Counted from the first letter of the stretch, positions 35,201 through 44,425 are shown. The stretch is 64,000 nucleotides of DNA from Alienimonas californiensis (GCF_007743815.1 NZ_CP036265.1:646501-710500); one strand, 5' to 3'. The notes: a model not told the origin generated them from the sequence alone. Numbers and translations are program-made.

Positions 35201-36765
35201 CGACGGCGTTCCGGGGCGTCTCCGCGGCGGCGAAGGGCAAGCTGATTCAACTCGCCTCCCGCACCGGCAGCGACGTGCTGGATTCCTTCATGGAGGAGAT
35301 CGTCGCCGGGCTGAGCGACACGCTGTCCGACCCGAGCGCCCCGGAGGAGCGCCGGCTGACCGCCGCCCGCGACCTGATCGGCTTCCGCCCCGGCGACGTG
35401 GGGGCGGTCGACGAGGCGCTGATGCAGATCACCGCCCAGTCCTCCCCGCAGTTCGCCCGCGGGTTGCTGGCCGCGGTGCGGACCAGCCGGGCCCCGGAGG
35501 CCGGCGCCGCCCTCGCCGCCGCGGCCCCGACGTTCACCCCGCAAGTCGCCGCCGCGGCGATCGACGTGCTGCTGAGCCGGCCCGAATGGGCCGCGGCCCT
35601 GTTGACCGCGGCGGAGAGCGGCGAATTGACCCTCGCCGACCTCTCCATCGAGCAGAAGGCCGCCCTGCGGGACTTTCCCAATGAAGTGATCCGCGACCGC
35701 GGCCGCAAGTTGCTGGAAATGGACGGCGGGCTGCCGAACGCCGACCGGGAGGAGGTTCTGCAAAGCCTGCTCCCGCTGATCGAACGAGACGGCGACCTGG
35801 AAAAGGGCATCGCCGTCTATAAGCAGCACTGCGCCGTCTGCCACAAACACGGCGAGCTGGGAGCGGACATCGGTCCGAATCTCTCCGGCATGGTCACCCA
35901 CCCGCGGGAGGAGATCCTCACGCACATCATCGACCCGTCCCGCAGCGTGGAGAGCAATTTTCGGCTTTATACGGCCCTGACGGCCGAGGGGCAGGTTCTG
36001 CAGGGGATGCTGACCTCCGAAACCCGCACCAGCGTCACGCTGGTGGATACGAAGGGGAAGGAGACCAGTCTGGCCCGGGAGGACCTGCTCGAATTGCAAG
36101 GCTCGCGGAAGTCTCTAATGCCGGAGGGCTTTGAAAAGCAGATGACCGAGGCGGAGCTGGTCGACCTGCTGACGTTCCTCACCGCGAAGGGCAAATACGT
36201 GCCGATCCCGCTGGATAAGGTCGCCACCGCGGTCAGCACCAAGGGGCTATTTCATAACGGCGACGACGGCCCGGATCGGCTGATCTTCTCCGACTGGGGG
36301 CCGAAGAGCGTCGGCGAGGTGCCTTTCCTGTTGACCGACCCGGCGGGGAAGTCGAAGCCGAACGTCGTGCTGCTGAACGGCCCGAACGGCTCGTTGCCGC
36401 CTTCGATGCCCCAGTCGGTCGCCCTGCCCTACGGGGCGACGGCGCGGGCGATCCACCTGCTCAGCGGCGTGGGCGGGTGGAGCTTCCCGTACGACCGGAA
36501 CGAAACCGTCTCCCTGATCGTCCGCCTGCGGTACGCCGACGGTACGGTCGAGGATCACCCGCTGAAAAACGGCGTGCATTTTGCGGATTATATCCGCCGG
36601 GTGGACGTGCCGGGCAGCGAGTTCGCCTTTGCCCTCGGCGAGCAGCAGATCCGTTACCTCGTCGTGGAGCCGGATCGGCCGGAGGCGGAGATCGACGCGA
36701 TCGAACTGGTGAAGGGCCCGGACCGCTCCGCCCCGATCGTGATGGCGGTGACCGTCGAACCCTGA
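32275..36765 (+). CDS. Giant secreted ThuA + beta-propeller + HEAT + CxxCH cytochrome protein (PVC-type)
   Basis: 1496 residues from the ATG at 32275. A signal peptide (residues ~18-38) ends at A-F-A-D. Then: a ThuA-like domain (residues ~45-265; Y-D-G-L-M-L-Y and P-L-H-C-A-S), a membrane-bound-dehydrogenase/PQQ-like propeller (~330-720; W-I-C-E-T-V-D-Y-P-N-E, G-x-G-x-R-I-x-I-C-E-D-T-D-G-D), HEAT-like helices (~720-1180), a heme c site C1186-A-V-C-H1190, and a C-terminal beta-domain. This is the PVC-specific architecture described for sugar-oxidising electron-donating proteins. ThuA is linked to trehalose/disaccharide use. With the Gfo/Idh gene and XylR operator it suggests periplasmic sugar oxidation. 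The gene is intact. Confidence 0.88.
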   Translation: MSPSSSPRPAAAAAGLVRPLAACLLAFACVGSGPAAFADEPAPAADADLKLLFLGDDGPHQPRVRFAELAPALRSRGIELVYTDRMADLNAETLGRYDGLMLYANIDSIEKPQADAVLQYVEGGAGFVPLHCASFCWRNDPRTVALIGAQFLRHGTGTFSTTITEPEHPVMDGFDGFMSWDETYVHHLHNEDDRTVLAYREGGEQAPGNEREPWTWVRTQGEGRVFYTAWGHDARTFRNPGFQNLVARGTLWACGADPSAVPAYRERAPFTAPPMTELNPDRAEFEYVDVGPKIPNYTQGGGWGEQGAPQTLMQMPLSPEASLQHAVVPEGLEVKLYADERNFQAKPIAMTWDARGRLWICETVDYPNELGGGRDRIRICEDTDGDAVADKFTVFADGLSIPTAIVIARGGAIVQDGPQTVFLKDTDGDDVADVRKVLITGWALGDTHGGVSNFRYGLDNWIWSMQGYNNSSPRLVDENGNAGDPVQSFRQGFWRFKLSEPTTVADGAEAVPTVTDLEFVRSTNNNTWGLGISEEGLIFGSTANGNPSDFVPIPNRYYERVRGWAPQTLNGIADSYKYAPITEKIRQVDFFGGYTAGAGHALYTARAFPQPWWNRTAFTAGPTGHLVGTFVLTPDGADFTSTSPINLFASDDEWTAPIMAEVGPDGAVWVLDWYNYIVQHNPTPRGFETGKGAAYESDLRDKKRGRILRVVPDENADERLHDYSDLTNASDAELVAALSHPSMRWRLHAQRLLIERGATGVAEQLAALVSDESVDEIGLNVAAIHALHTLHGLDRLTPATLSAGLKHPSAGVRRNALALLSHDEVGAELLMAHDGLLRDGDAQVRLAATLALADLPDAALGERAGDLVAVLAANETDPVLTDALLAAAAAHPGAYLTAALAASKEAPPTAATVRIAAGVAEHVARSGPDRDALSAALAGMDGADDALVEAVLDGLTEGLPGQAPLESTAELDAALATAFRGVSAAAKGKLIQLASRTGSDVLDSFMEEIVAGLSDTLSDPSAPEERRLTAARDLIGFRPGDVGAVDEALMQITAQSSPQFARGLLAAVRTSRAPEAGAALAAAAPTFTPQVAAAAIDVLLSRPEWAAALLTAAESGELTLADLSIEQKAALRDFPNEVIRDRGRKLLEMDGGLPNADREEVLQSLLPLIERDGDLEKGIAVYKQHCAVCHKHGELGADIGPNLSGMVTHPREEILTHIIDPSRSVESNFRLYTALTAEGQVLQGMLTSETRTSVTLVDTKGKETSLAREDLLELQGSRKSLMPEGFEKQMTEAELVDLLTFLTAKGKYVPIPLDKVATAVSTKGLFHNGDDGPDRLIFSDWGPKSVGEVPFLLTDPAGKSKPNVVLLNGPNGSLPPSMPQSVALPYGATARAIHLLSGVGGWSFPYDRNETVSLIVRLRYADGTVEDHPLKNGVHFADYIRRVDVPGSEFAFALGEQQIRYLVVEPDRPEAEIDAIELVKGPDRSAPIVMAVTVEP

Positions 36766-36952
36766 CCCGCCGCGGGGCGGAACGAGCGAACTCGAGGACG
36801 CAGCGAACGCGGCCGCGTCGCCCCAGCCGGCGCCGAACTGGGACGTCTTTGGCCCGCCGCCGCCGCAGAGCCCCACCCCCGCCCCGTCGCGAGATGAATA
36901 CGCCCTGCGGGGCTTCTGGGAGTTCGGGGGCCGACGACTGGCGCAGTTCTGG

Positions 36953-38008
36953 GTGGAGCGACCGGGCGAACCGGGCCGGGTGGCGCTGTGGGCCGCCGGC
37001 GAGGGGGACGGGGAGTTCACGGTGCTGGAGCTCGGTGAGGACTTCGCCCGGGTGGCGCGGGACGACGGGGCGGAGCCGCTCGTGCTGCGGCCGGCGCCGC
37101 CGGATTCCCGCCCCCCCGCTGCGTCCGGCGTCCCCTCCCGCGCCCCAGGCGTCGTCCCGGGCCGCTGGGCGGCGCTGCGGCCGTCGTCGGCCGAGCCGAG
37201 CCGCCGCCCGCGGATCAACCGTGCGACGCTCGCCGCGGAGGGCGCCCGTCTGTCCGTCTCCGCCTGCGACGCGGCGACCGTGGAGGACTGCGTGACGACG
37301 AACTGCCGGGGGGACGGGTATTACGCCCTCGGCGGGGACGCGGTCTTTCGAAACTGCTCCGCCGCGTCCGTCGGCGGGGCCGGGTTCCGGCTGATTGACG
37401 GCGGCGCGGTCGACCCGGAGGACTGCACCGTCGAGGGCTTCGCCGCCGAGAGCGGCGCCGCGGGCTTCTCCCTCGTCCGCTGCGGGGACGCCGCCCTGAA
37501 CCGCTGCGCGGCGGCGTTCGGCCTCGGCGACGGGCTGAGCCTTCACGACGGCGGGACCGGGCCGTACCCGGACGGGGCGTTTCGGGCGACGGTGACGAAC
37601 CTGCTCGCCCGGGAGGTGCCGTGCGGCGTGCGCGTCGGCGCGGCCTGCACGGCGACGCTACGGCACCTCACGACCGACGCCGACGGCACCGGCCTACACG
37701 TCGCCGGGGGCGCCGCGGCCGCGATCAACAGCCTGTTCGTCGGCGGCACGCACGGCGTGCGCCGGGACGCGGGAACCCTGGCGCTGGACCACGTCCTGCT
37801 GCACGGTCCGACGCCCGCCGCCGGGGCGCTCCCCGGGCCGAACGACCTGCTCGCCGATCCCGGCTTCCGCGACGCCGCCGGCGATCTGCGGCTCGTGGTC
37901 GGCTCCCCCGCAATCAACGCCGGCCGGGACCTCGGCGGGACGGTCGACGACGACCTCACCGGCGCCCCCCGGCCCAGCTTCGGGCGCTGCAAACTGGGCG
38001 CCTACTAG
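36953..38008 (+). CDS. Right-handed beta-helix protein with doubtful ends
   Basis: 351 residues from the GTG at 36953. The body is a parallel beta-helix of ~20-residue coils rich in Cys, Gly and Ala (A-C-D-A-A-T-V-E-D-C-V-T-T-N-C; F-R-N-C-S-A-A-S), ending in the choice-of-anchor-Q-like L-V-V-G-S-P-A-I-N-A-G-R-D. The frame is coding-like for another ~57 codons upstream (to an ACG at 36782 that would give M-S-E-L-E-D-A-A-N if used as a start), with no ATG/GTG/TTG there. Past the TAG at 38006, another 18 coding-like codons run to a second TAG at 38063. Both ends may be mutated. Probably a surface protein. Confidence 0.6.
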   Translation: MERPGEPGRVALWAAGEGDGEFTVLELGEDFARVARDDGAEPLVLRPAPPDSRPPAASGVPSRAPGVVPGRWAALRPSSAEPSRRPRINRATLAAEGARLSVSACDAATVEDCVTTNCRGDGYYALGGDAVFRNCSAASVGGAGFRLIDGGAVDPEDCTVEGFAAESGAAGFSLVRCGDAALNRCAAAFGLGDGLSLHDGGTGPYPDGAFRATVTNLLAREVPCGVRVGAACTATLRHLTTDADGTGLHVAGGAAAAINSLFVGGTHGVRRDAGTLALDHVLLHGPTPAAGALPGPNDLLADPGFRDAAGDLRLVVGSPAINAGRDLGGTVDDDLTGAPRPSFGRCKLGAY

Positions 38009-38229
38009 TACCTCGAGGCCGCCGGGAGCCTGCGGATCCTCCGCTGGCAGGAAGTCGCCGACTAGGAGCCGCCGGCGAGAAGCCGCCGACGAACCGGGCG
38101 ACCGGTCGGCGCCGCCGAGAACCGCTGCCGCGGCCGGGGAGACTCGCCGAACGATCGGGGTCCCCTACAGTGCGGGGCGAGCCGTGCGCTCCGTCCGTTC
38201 CTGTGCCCCGCCCCGACGCCCCGGAGCTC

Positions 38230-39768
38230 ATGTCCCGTTTGCAGTTCGCCCGTTCGGGTTCGCCCGCCGCCCGTTCCCCGGTTCGATCGACGGCGCTGCC
38301 GGCCTTCGTGCTACCGCTCGTGTGTCTGACGGCGATCGGCTGCGGGCGGGAGAACACGTTCGCCCCGCCCCCGCTGCCGACCGTCACAGTGGCGACGCCG
38401 CTGGAACGGAACGTCACCCCCTACTTCAACACGACCGGCAACACGCGGGCCGCCGAAGCGGTCGACCTCCGCGCCCGCGTGGGCGGCTACCTGGAGGAGA
38501 TTCATTTCCGGGACGGGGCGCTCGTCGAGAAGGGCGCCCTGCTGTTCACCCTGGATCGGCGCCCCTTCAACGCCGCCCTCGACCAGGCGAACGCCAAGTT
38601 GAGTTCGGCCGAAGCCGCCGTCACCGAAGCCCAGGCCGCCGTCGCGCAGGCGAACGCCCGGAAGACCGTGACGACCGCGGCGCTGGTGCTGGCGGACCGG
38701 CAGTTCAAACGGACCCGTCAATTGCGGGAGCGCGAAGCGAACACGGAGGCCGACCTCGACACTGCCGAGGCGGCGCGGCAGGGGGCCGCCGCCGAGGTCC
38801 TCGCCGCCGAGGCGGAGGTCGCCGCCGCCCAGGCCGCCGTCTCCACCGCCGAGGCGAACGTCAAGGCCGCCCAGTCGGACGTGGCGACTGCCGAGTTGAA
38901 CCTCGAATACACGGAAGTTAAGGCCCCGATCGACGGTCGGATCGGGCGGCGGCAGGTGGACGTCGGCAACCTCGTCCAGCCGGAGCAAACCCTCCTGGCC
39001 CGAATCGAAGCGGTGGATCCGATCCACGTGTACTTCACCCTCAGCGAATCCGACCTGCTGCAGTTTTTGGAGATGAACCGGCAGGGCACGATTACCATCA
39101 GCGACGCCGACCCGCTCACGATTCAGGCGGCGCTGGGCGAAAGCGGGGACTTCGCCTTCGAGGGGAAACTCGATTTCCGCGAGTTCGGCGTCGACCCCTC
39201 CACCGGCACGACGGTCCGCCGGGCACAGTTCGACAACGACGACCAACGCCTGATCCCGGGCCTGTTCGTGCGGATTCGTGCCGCCGTGGGCGACCCGCGA
39301 CCCCGGTTGCTGGTCGAGGAACGGGCGATCTCCGCCGACCAACGTGGCGACTACCTGCTCGTCGTGGACGACGAGGACACGGTGCAATACCGGTCGGTGA
39401 CGCTCGGCCCGACGGACGGCGGCCTGCGGATCGTCGAAAGCGGCCTGGAGCCGGACGATCGGGTGGTGGTGAACGGCCTGCAACGGGCCCGGCCGGGGGC
39501 CAAGGTCGAACCCGAAGCGGACGTCATGACGGCTAATCCCGCCGCCGCCAAGGGCGCCTTCAAAATCGCCGGCGCCCCGGCTGAAGACGCCCCTCCCGCA
39601 GACGGCCCTCCCGCAGACGATGAGCCCGCCGGCGCTCAGCCGGAGACGGATCAAGCCGAACCGGAACCGGCGCCCGCGGAACGGCCCGAGGCCGACGCCC
39701 CCGACGAACCGCTCGCCGCGGAGGACTCGGACGCCGCCCCGACCGCCGCCGCGACCGCGGAGGGCTGA
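38230..39768 (+). CDS. RND efflux periplasmic adaptor (MFP/HlyD family) lipoprotein
   Basis: 512 residues from the ATG at 38230. A lipobox T-A-I-G-C puts the anchor at Cys38. A biotinyl/lipoyl hairpin region contains V-D-L-R-A-R-V-G-G-Y-L-E-E (about residue 77) and K-A-P-I-D-G-R-I-G-R-R near 235, split by a long Ala/Glu coiled coil (~120-225). The beta-barrel domain and an unusual Pro/Glu/Asp-rich tail of ~90 residues follow. It bridges the pump to an outer-membrane channel; no TolC-like gene is adjacent. It precedes the RND pump by 81 nt. Confidence 0.9.
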   Translation: MSRLQFARSGSPAARSPVRSTALPAFVLPLVCLTAIGCGRENTFAPPPLPTVTVATPLERNVTPYFNTTGNTRAAEAVDLRARVGGYLEEIHFRDGALVEKGALLFTLDRRPFNAALDQANAKLSSAEAAVTEAQAAVAQANARKTVTTAALVLADRQFKRTRQLREREANTEADLDTAEAARQGAAAEVLAAEAEVAAAQAAVSTAEANVKAAQSDVATAELNLEYTEVKAPIDGRIGRRQVDVGNLVQPEQTLLARIEAVDPIHVYFTLSESDLLQFLEMNRQGTITISDADPLTIQAALGESGDFAFEGKLDFREFGVDPSTGTTVRRAQFDNDDQRLIPGLFVRIRAAVGDPRPRLLVEERAISADQRGDYLLVVDDEDTVQYRSVTLGPTDGGLRIVESGLEPDDRVVVNGLQRARPGAKVEPEADVMTANPAAAKGAFKIAGAPAEDAPPADGPPADDEPAGAQPETDQAEPEPAPAERPEADAPDEPLAAEDSDAAPTAAATAEG

Positions 39769-39849
39769 GGCGGACGACGCTCTCGCGCCCGCTCCCTTTT
39801 TCTGACGGATTGACGCCGGTCGCTCCGGATCCCACCACCGAAACGCTGC

Positions 39850-42800
39850 ATGTTCGCTAAGTTTTTCATTGAACGGCCGGTCCTTTCCAACGTGACCGCG
39901 GTCGTCATGACGTTAGTCGGGGCGGTGGCGCTGTGGGTCCTGCCGATCGAGCAGTATCCACAGATCACCCCGCCCACGATCCGGGTGCAGGCGACCTACC
40001 CCGGCGCCAACGCGGACACGCTGGCCAGCACGGTGGCCTCGCCGATCGAACAGCAGGTCAACGGGGTGCAGGACATGTTGTATATGTCCTCCACCAGCTC
40101 CGGCGACGGCTCCTATACGCTGACGGTGACGTTCGAGATCGGCACCGACCTTGACCAGGCGCAGGTGTTGGTTCAAAACCGCGTCGCCATCGCCGAGCCG
40201 GGCTTGCCGGAGGAGGTTCGCCGGCAGGGCGTGACGGTCAAAAAACAGTCCAGCAGCATCCTGCTGGTGCTCTCGCTGATCAGCGACGACGCGGCGTACG
40301 ACTCGCTGTTCCTCGCCAACTACGCGAACCTCCGCCTGCGGGACGAACTGAGCCGGGTAGAGGGCGTGGGCGAGGTGACGGTGTTCGGCACTGCAAACTA
40401 CAGCATGCGGGTCTGGCTGGACCCGCAGAGGTTGAAGGCGCGGGACATGACCGCCCAGGACGTGGTCGCCGCGTTGCGGGAGCAGAACGTCCAGGTCGCC
40501 GCCGGCCAGATCGGCCAACCGCCGGCCCCCTCCGGAGAGTCGTTCCAATACACCGTGACGGCGATGGGCCGGCTGAGCGAGGCGGAGCAGTTCGAGAACG
40601 TCATTCTCAAAACCGCCGACGAGGGCCGCCTCGTCTATCTCAGGGACGTCGCCCGCGTCGAACTGGGCAGCCAGTCCTACGATCAATTCACCGAAAAGCA
40701 GGGGCGGCAGAACGCGAACGTGGGCATCTACCAGTTGCCCGGCGCGAACGCCCTGCAGGTCGCCGAGGACGTTAAGGCGGTGATGAACCAGCTGTCCGAG
40801 AAATTCCCGGAGGGCATCTCGTACGACGTCCCGCTGGACACCACGCTGTTCGTCGACGCTTCGATCCACGAGGTTTACATGACGTTGTTCGAGGCCGGCG
40901 TCCTCGTGCTGATTGTCATCATGGCGTTCCTGCAGGACTGGCGGGCAGTGCTGATCCCGGCGACGACGGTCCCGGTCACGATCGTCGGCGCCTTCGCGGC
41001 GATGTACGCGCTGGGCTTCACCATTAACACGCTGACGCTGTTCGGATTGATCCTCGCCATCGGCATCGTAATCGACGACGCGATCGTGGTCGTGGAGAAC
41101 GTCGTGCACCATATCGAGCGCGGCGAGTCGCCCAAGGAGGCGACGATCCGGGCGATGAGCGAGGTGACGGGGCCGATCATCGGCATCACGCTGGTGCTGC
41201 TGGCGGTGTTCATTCCCGCGTCGCTGCTGGGCGGGATCACCGGGCAGCTTTATCAACAGTTCGCGCTGACGATCGCTGCGACGGCGCTGCTCAGCGCCAT
41301 CAACGCCGTCACGCTCAAACCGACGCAGAGCGCCCTGTGGCTCCGCCCGCTCGACCCGAATCGGAGAAAGTTCTTCCTCTGGCGCTGGTTCGACGCGGTC
41401 TACGGCTGGTTCGAGCGGGTCTACGTCGCCATCACCAAACGGCTGGTGCGGCATCTCTGGCTGACCTCGGCGGCGTTTGCCCTGTTGGTGGCGGGCACGG
41501 CGTGGCTGTATTTACAGCAGCCGACCGGCTTCTTCCCGACCGAAGACCAGGGCTACGCCCTGGCCAGCGTGCAGCTTCCCGACGCCGCCTCCCAGGAGCG
41601 GACCGCGGCGGTGCTGGCGAAGGTCGACGAGATCCTCGCCGACACCCCCGGCGTGGCGGACTGGATCACGATCGGCGGCCTGTCGCTGGTCGAGGGCAGC
41701 AGCGCCCCGAACTCCGGCACGATCTTTTTCACCTTCGAACCGTGGGAGGAGCGCTACGAAAACGGACTGACGCAGGACGTCATCCTCGGCAGCGTGGCGG
41801 GGCAGTTCGCCCAAATTCGCGAGGCGACGATCTTTGCCTTCCCGCCGCCGGCGATTCAGGGAATCGGGTTCCGGGGCGGCTTCGAGTTGCAACTGGAGGA
41901 CCGGGCGGACGTGGGCCTGCCCGAGCTGGAGCAGGTGGCCCAGGAAGTCGTCGCCGCCGCCAACTCGCAGGCCCGGCTGACCGCGGTGAACACCGCCTTC
42001 CGCCCCGGCGTGCCGCAGCTCGCCGTGGACGTGGACCGCGTGAAAGCCAAAACGCTGGGCGTGCCGCTGGAGGACGTATTCGGCACGTTGCAGGCGTATC
42101 TGGGCTCGGCCTACGTGAACGACTTCGAAAAGTTCGGCCGCATTTATCAGGTCCGCGTGCAGGCCGAGGCCGCCGATCGCTCCGATCCGCAGGACATCGA
42201 GCGGCTGGAGGTGCGCAACCTCGACGGCGAGATGGTCCCGCTGGGCACCTTGGCGACCGTCCGCCGCAGCTTCGGCCCGCAGGTCATTAAACGTTATAAC
42301 CTGTACCCGACGGCCTCCGTCAGCGGCTCCGCGGCGCCGGGGGCCAGCACGGGCGACGCCCTGGATCTGATGGAGCAAATCGCCGAACGCACCCTGCCGG
42401 CGAGCATGGGCTACGATTGGACGGGGATGAGCTTCCAGGAAAAGCGCGTCGGCAACGAGGCCTTCTTCGTGTTCGGCTTCGCCGTGCTGCTGGTTTATTT
42501 AGTGCTCGCGGCCCAGTACGAAAGCTGGATCCTGCCGATCTCGGTCGTTTTGGTGGTCCCGCTGGGTCTGTTGGGCGCCGTCGCCGCCGTGGCGGTGCGG
42601 GGGCAGGACATGAACATCTTCACGCAGGTGGGCATCCTATTAATTATCGCCCTGGCGTCGAAGAACGCGATCCTCGTGGTGGAGTTCGCCCGGGACCTGC
42701 GGGCGGAGGGGGAATCGATCCTCGACGCCGCGGTGAAGGCCGCCCGGATGCGGTTCCGGCCGATCGTGATGACCAGCTTCGCCTTTATTTTGGGCGTGGT

Positions 42801-43092
42801 TCCGCTGGTGATCGGCGAGGGCGCCGGCGCCGCGGGCCGGCAGGCGCTGGGTACGGCGGTGTTCGGCGGGATGCTCGCCGCGACGGTGCTGGCGGTGTTT
42901 TTCGTGCCGGTGTTTTACGTGCTGTTCCAGAGCCTGGACGAGTGGGCGCGCGGGAAGCGGCCGGACCCGGAGAAGTCCGCCGCGGACCTCGACGACGCCA
43001 CGGTCGCCGAGCCCGCCGCTTCGCCGGCCGCCCCCGCCGCCGGCGTTCCGGGCACAGCGAACGTGCCCGCCGCGACCGGGCCGCCGACCTGA
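39850..43092 (+). CDS. RND multidrug efflux pump (AcrB/HAE1 family)
   Basis: 1080 residues with the full 12-TM plan: TM1 near residue 10-28 (N-V-T-A-V-V-M-T-L-V-G-A), the proton-relay G-I-V-I-D-D-A-I-V-V-V-E-N around 402-414 (Asp407/408), and E-R-T-L-P-A-S-M-G-Y-D-W in the second porter half. The HAE1 family F-F-I-E-R-P-V-L-S motif starts the chain and H/Q-x-x-L-Y-K-like T-G-Q-L-Y-Q-Q-F is present. It exports hydrophobic compounds with proton import, working with the adaptor 81 nt upstream. The C-terminus is a long Pro/Ala-rich tail. The downstream ArsR gene may regulate it. Confidence 0.93.
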   Translation: MFAKFFIERPVLSNVTAVVMTLVGAVALWVLPIEQYPQITPPTIRVQATYPGANADTLASTVASPIEQQVNGVQDMLYMSSTSSGDGSYTLTVTFEIGTDLDQAQVLVQNRVAIAEPGLPEEVRRQGVTVKKQSSSILLVLSLISDDAAYDSLFLANYANLRLRDELSRVEGVGEVTVFGTANYSMRVWLDPQRLKARDMTAQDVVAALREQNVQVAAGQIGQPPAPSGESFQYTVTAMGRLSEAEQFENVILKTADEGRLVYLRDVARVELGSQSYDQFTEKQGRQNANVGIYQLPGANALQVAEDVKAVMNQLSEKFPEGISYDVPLDTTLFVDASIHEVYMTLFEAGVLVLIVIMAFLQDWRAVLIPATTVPVTIVGAFAAMYALGFTINTLTLFGLILAIGIVIDDAIVVVENVVHHIERGESPKEATIRAMSEVTGPIIGITLVLLAVFIPASLLGGITGQLYQQFALTIAATALLSAINAVTLKPTQSALWLRPLDPNRRKFFLWRWFDAVYGWFERVYVAITKRLVRHLWLTSAAFALLVAGTAWLYLQQPTGFFPTEDQGYALASVQLPDAASQERTAAVLAKVDEILADTPGVADWITIGGLSLVEGSSAPNSGTIFFTFEPWEERYENGLTQDVILGSVAGQFAQIREATIFAFPPPAIQGIGFRGGFELQLEDRADVGLPELEQVAQEVVAAANSQARLTAVNTAFRPGVPQLAVDVDRVKAKTLGVPLEDVFGTLQAYLGSAYVNDFEKFGRIYQVRVQAEAADRSDPQDIERLEVRNLDGEMVPLGTLATVRRSFGPQVIKRYNLYPTASVSGSAAPGASTGDALDLMEQIAERTLPASMGYDWTGMSFQEKRVGNEAFFVFGFAVLLVYLVLAAQYESWILPISVVLVVPLGLLGAVAAVAVRGQDMNIFTQVGILLIIALASKNAILVVEFARDLRAEGESILDAAVKAARMRFRPIVMTSFAFILGVVPLVIGEGAGAAGRQALGTAVFGGMLAATVLAVFFVPVFYVLFQSLDEWARGKRPDPEKSAADLDDATVAEPAASPAAPAAGVPGTANVPAATGPPT

Positions 43093-43237
43093 GCGGCGGC
43101 CCCCCGGCAGTGGGCGCTCCTTCGACCGAGCACGCGGGCTAATCAGCGGGGCGTGAACGGGCTGACCGGGCGACCGCGGCGATCCGCCGGCCGGACCGCC
43201 GCTCGCTGGGTTCCGGAACGCCGGTTAGACTGAGGCC

Positions 43238-43600
43238 ATGCCCGCCGCGGACGCTCCCCTGCCCCAAACGTCCCCGCCGCCGGGGGATCGGCTGCAAAGC
43301 GAGATGTGCTCCGAAAAGCTGAAGGCTCTCGGGGAGCCGACGCGGCTGCGGATCGTGGACCTGCTCCGCGACGGCCCGGCGAACGTCAGCGAGATCGCCG
43401 AGTCCCTCCAACTGCCGGTCGTGACGACCTCCCATCACCTCCAGGTGCTCGCTCACGCGGCGTTGGTCGATCGGAAGAAGGCCGGGCGGAAGGTGGTCTA
43501 TTCGCTCCCCCTCGACCTGCTGCCTGCGAGCGACGCCGGCCATCTGAACCTCGGCTGCTGCCGGCTGGAACTGCCGACGCCCGCCGCCGACGCCGTCTGA
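43238..43600 (+). CDS. ArsR/SmtB-family repressor
   Basis: 120 residues. The winged helix is complete: K-A-L-G-E-P-T-R-L-R-I-V-D-L-L (residues ~30-44), E-I-A-E-S-L, and the recognition helix T-T-S-H-H-L-Q-V-L. A Pro-rich N-terminal arm of ~22 residues is unusual. Metal-site residues of ArsR (E-L-C-V-C-D) are absent; a Cys at E-M-C-S-E-K and a C-C pair near residue 108 remain, so its sensor chemistry is unclear. It follows the RND pump by 145 nt on the same strand, so co-regulation of efflux is likely (inference). Confidence 0.87.
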   Translation: MPAADAPLPQTSPPPGDRLQSEMCSEKLKALGEPTRLRIVDLLRDGPANVSEIAESLQLPVVTTSHHLQVLAHAALVDRKKAGRKVVYSLPLDLLPASDAGHLNLGCCRLELPTPAADAV

Positions 43601-43696
43601 GACGAACGCCGTCGAAAACGAACGCCAGCGCGGCGACCGGCAGGGCCGGCCGCCGCGGTGCGGCTCAGATGATCCGAACCAAGCCGTTCGGATCGC

Positions 43697-44425
43697 TCAG
43701 CGGGTCCGCCACGGCGGGAGGGCGGCTTCGTCACGGCACCGGGAGGCGGCACCGTCGTAGGACGGGTCGAAGTCCGTCATGAAGTCCCGCTCGAACGCCC
43801 GGCCGGACTGCGGGTCCCGCTCGAACGTCCCGCTGGACCGCGGGCCCCGCTCGTCCGTCCGCCGGGGCCGGCGGGTCCCGTCGGCCGGACGGGCCGGCAG
43901 GCGGTCGCCGAAGTCGTCGCCGAAGTCGTCTGCGGGCCGCGTCCGGCGGCTGGAGGCCGGGCGAACCGGCCGCCGCCCGTCGCGGTTCGCTTCATAACGG
44001 GGCTCCAAGTCGTCCGTCCGGTCGCGGTCGAGCGTCGGTACGTCGCATTGCCCGTTCACGCCCCAGCAGCCGCGGCCGCCCGTCTCCGTCGCCGGCTCGA
44101 AGCCCTCCTGACGGTCCGCGCCGGGCCGGCGTGCGGCCCCCTCGCCGCGACCGCTGCGGGGCCGGACGCGGTCCTCCGTCCGCAGGTCGTCTTGATACCG
44201 TGGGGCGTCATACCGCAGATCGTCTTCGAACCGCCGATCGTCGGCCGGGTCGAACGAGAACGGGTGCGTGGGGCCGCCGAGGGAGCCGCCGCCGAGGGGC
44301 TCGCCGCCGAAGTCGTCGTAGTACGGCTGGCCGGGGGCGGGGAGCGTTTGGCCCGGCAGGGTTTGGGGGACAGCGGGCACGATCGCCAGCAGGCCGGCGG
44401 CGGCGCGCTTGAGCAGGGTCTTCAT
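43697..44425 (-). CDS. Exported Arg/Asp-rich hypothetical protein
   Basis: 242 residues from the ATG at 44425. A signal peptide (M-K-T-L-L-K-R-A-A-A-G-L-L-A-I-V-P) is clear. The rest is low-complexity: D-D-R-R-F-E-D-D-L-R, many D-R-x-R and P-A-R-P-A-D repeats, and one C-W-G-V-N-G-Q-C pair near residue 123. There is no recognisable domain. It is probably disordered, highly charged and extracytoplasmic. It is convergent with the ArsR gene (97 nt) and divergent from the PhoD-like gene. Confidence 0.6.
   Translation of the reverse strand: MKTLLKRAAAGLLAIVPAVPQTLPGQTLPAPGQPYYDDFGGEPLGGGSLGGPTHPFSFDPADDRRFEDDLRYDAPRYQDDLRTEDRVRPRSGRGEGAARRPGADRQEGFEPATETGGRGCWGVNGQCDVPTLDRDRTDDLEPRYEANRDGRRPVRPASSRRTRPADDFGDDFGDRLPARPADGTRRPRRTDERGPRSSGTFERDPQSGRAFERDFMTDFDPSYDGAASRCRDEAALPPWRTR

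Noticed and set aside
34687..36099. 470-codon minus-strand frame
   Set aside because: Antisense shadow of the HEAT/cytochrome part of the large gene; no motif.
43238..43600. Arsenic-sensing ArsR
   Set aside because: The usual metal-binding E-L-C-V-C motif is missing and the gene lies beside a multidrug pump, so the sensor ligand is left open.
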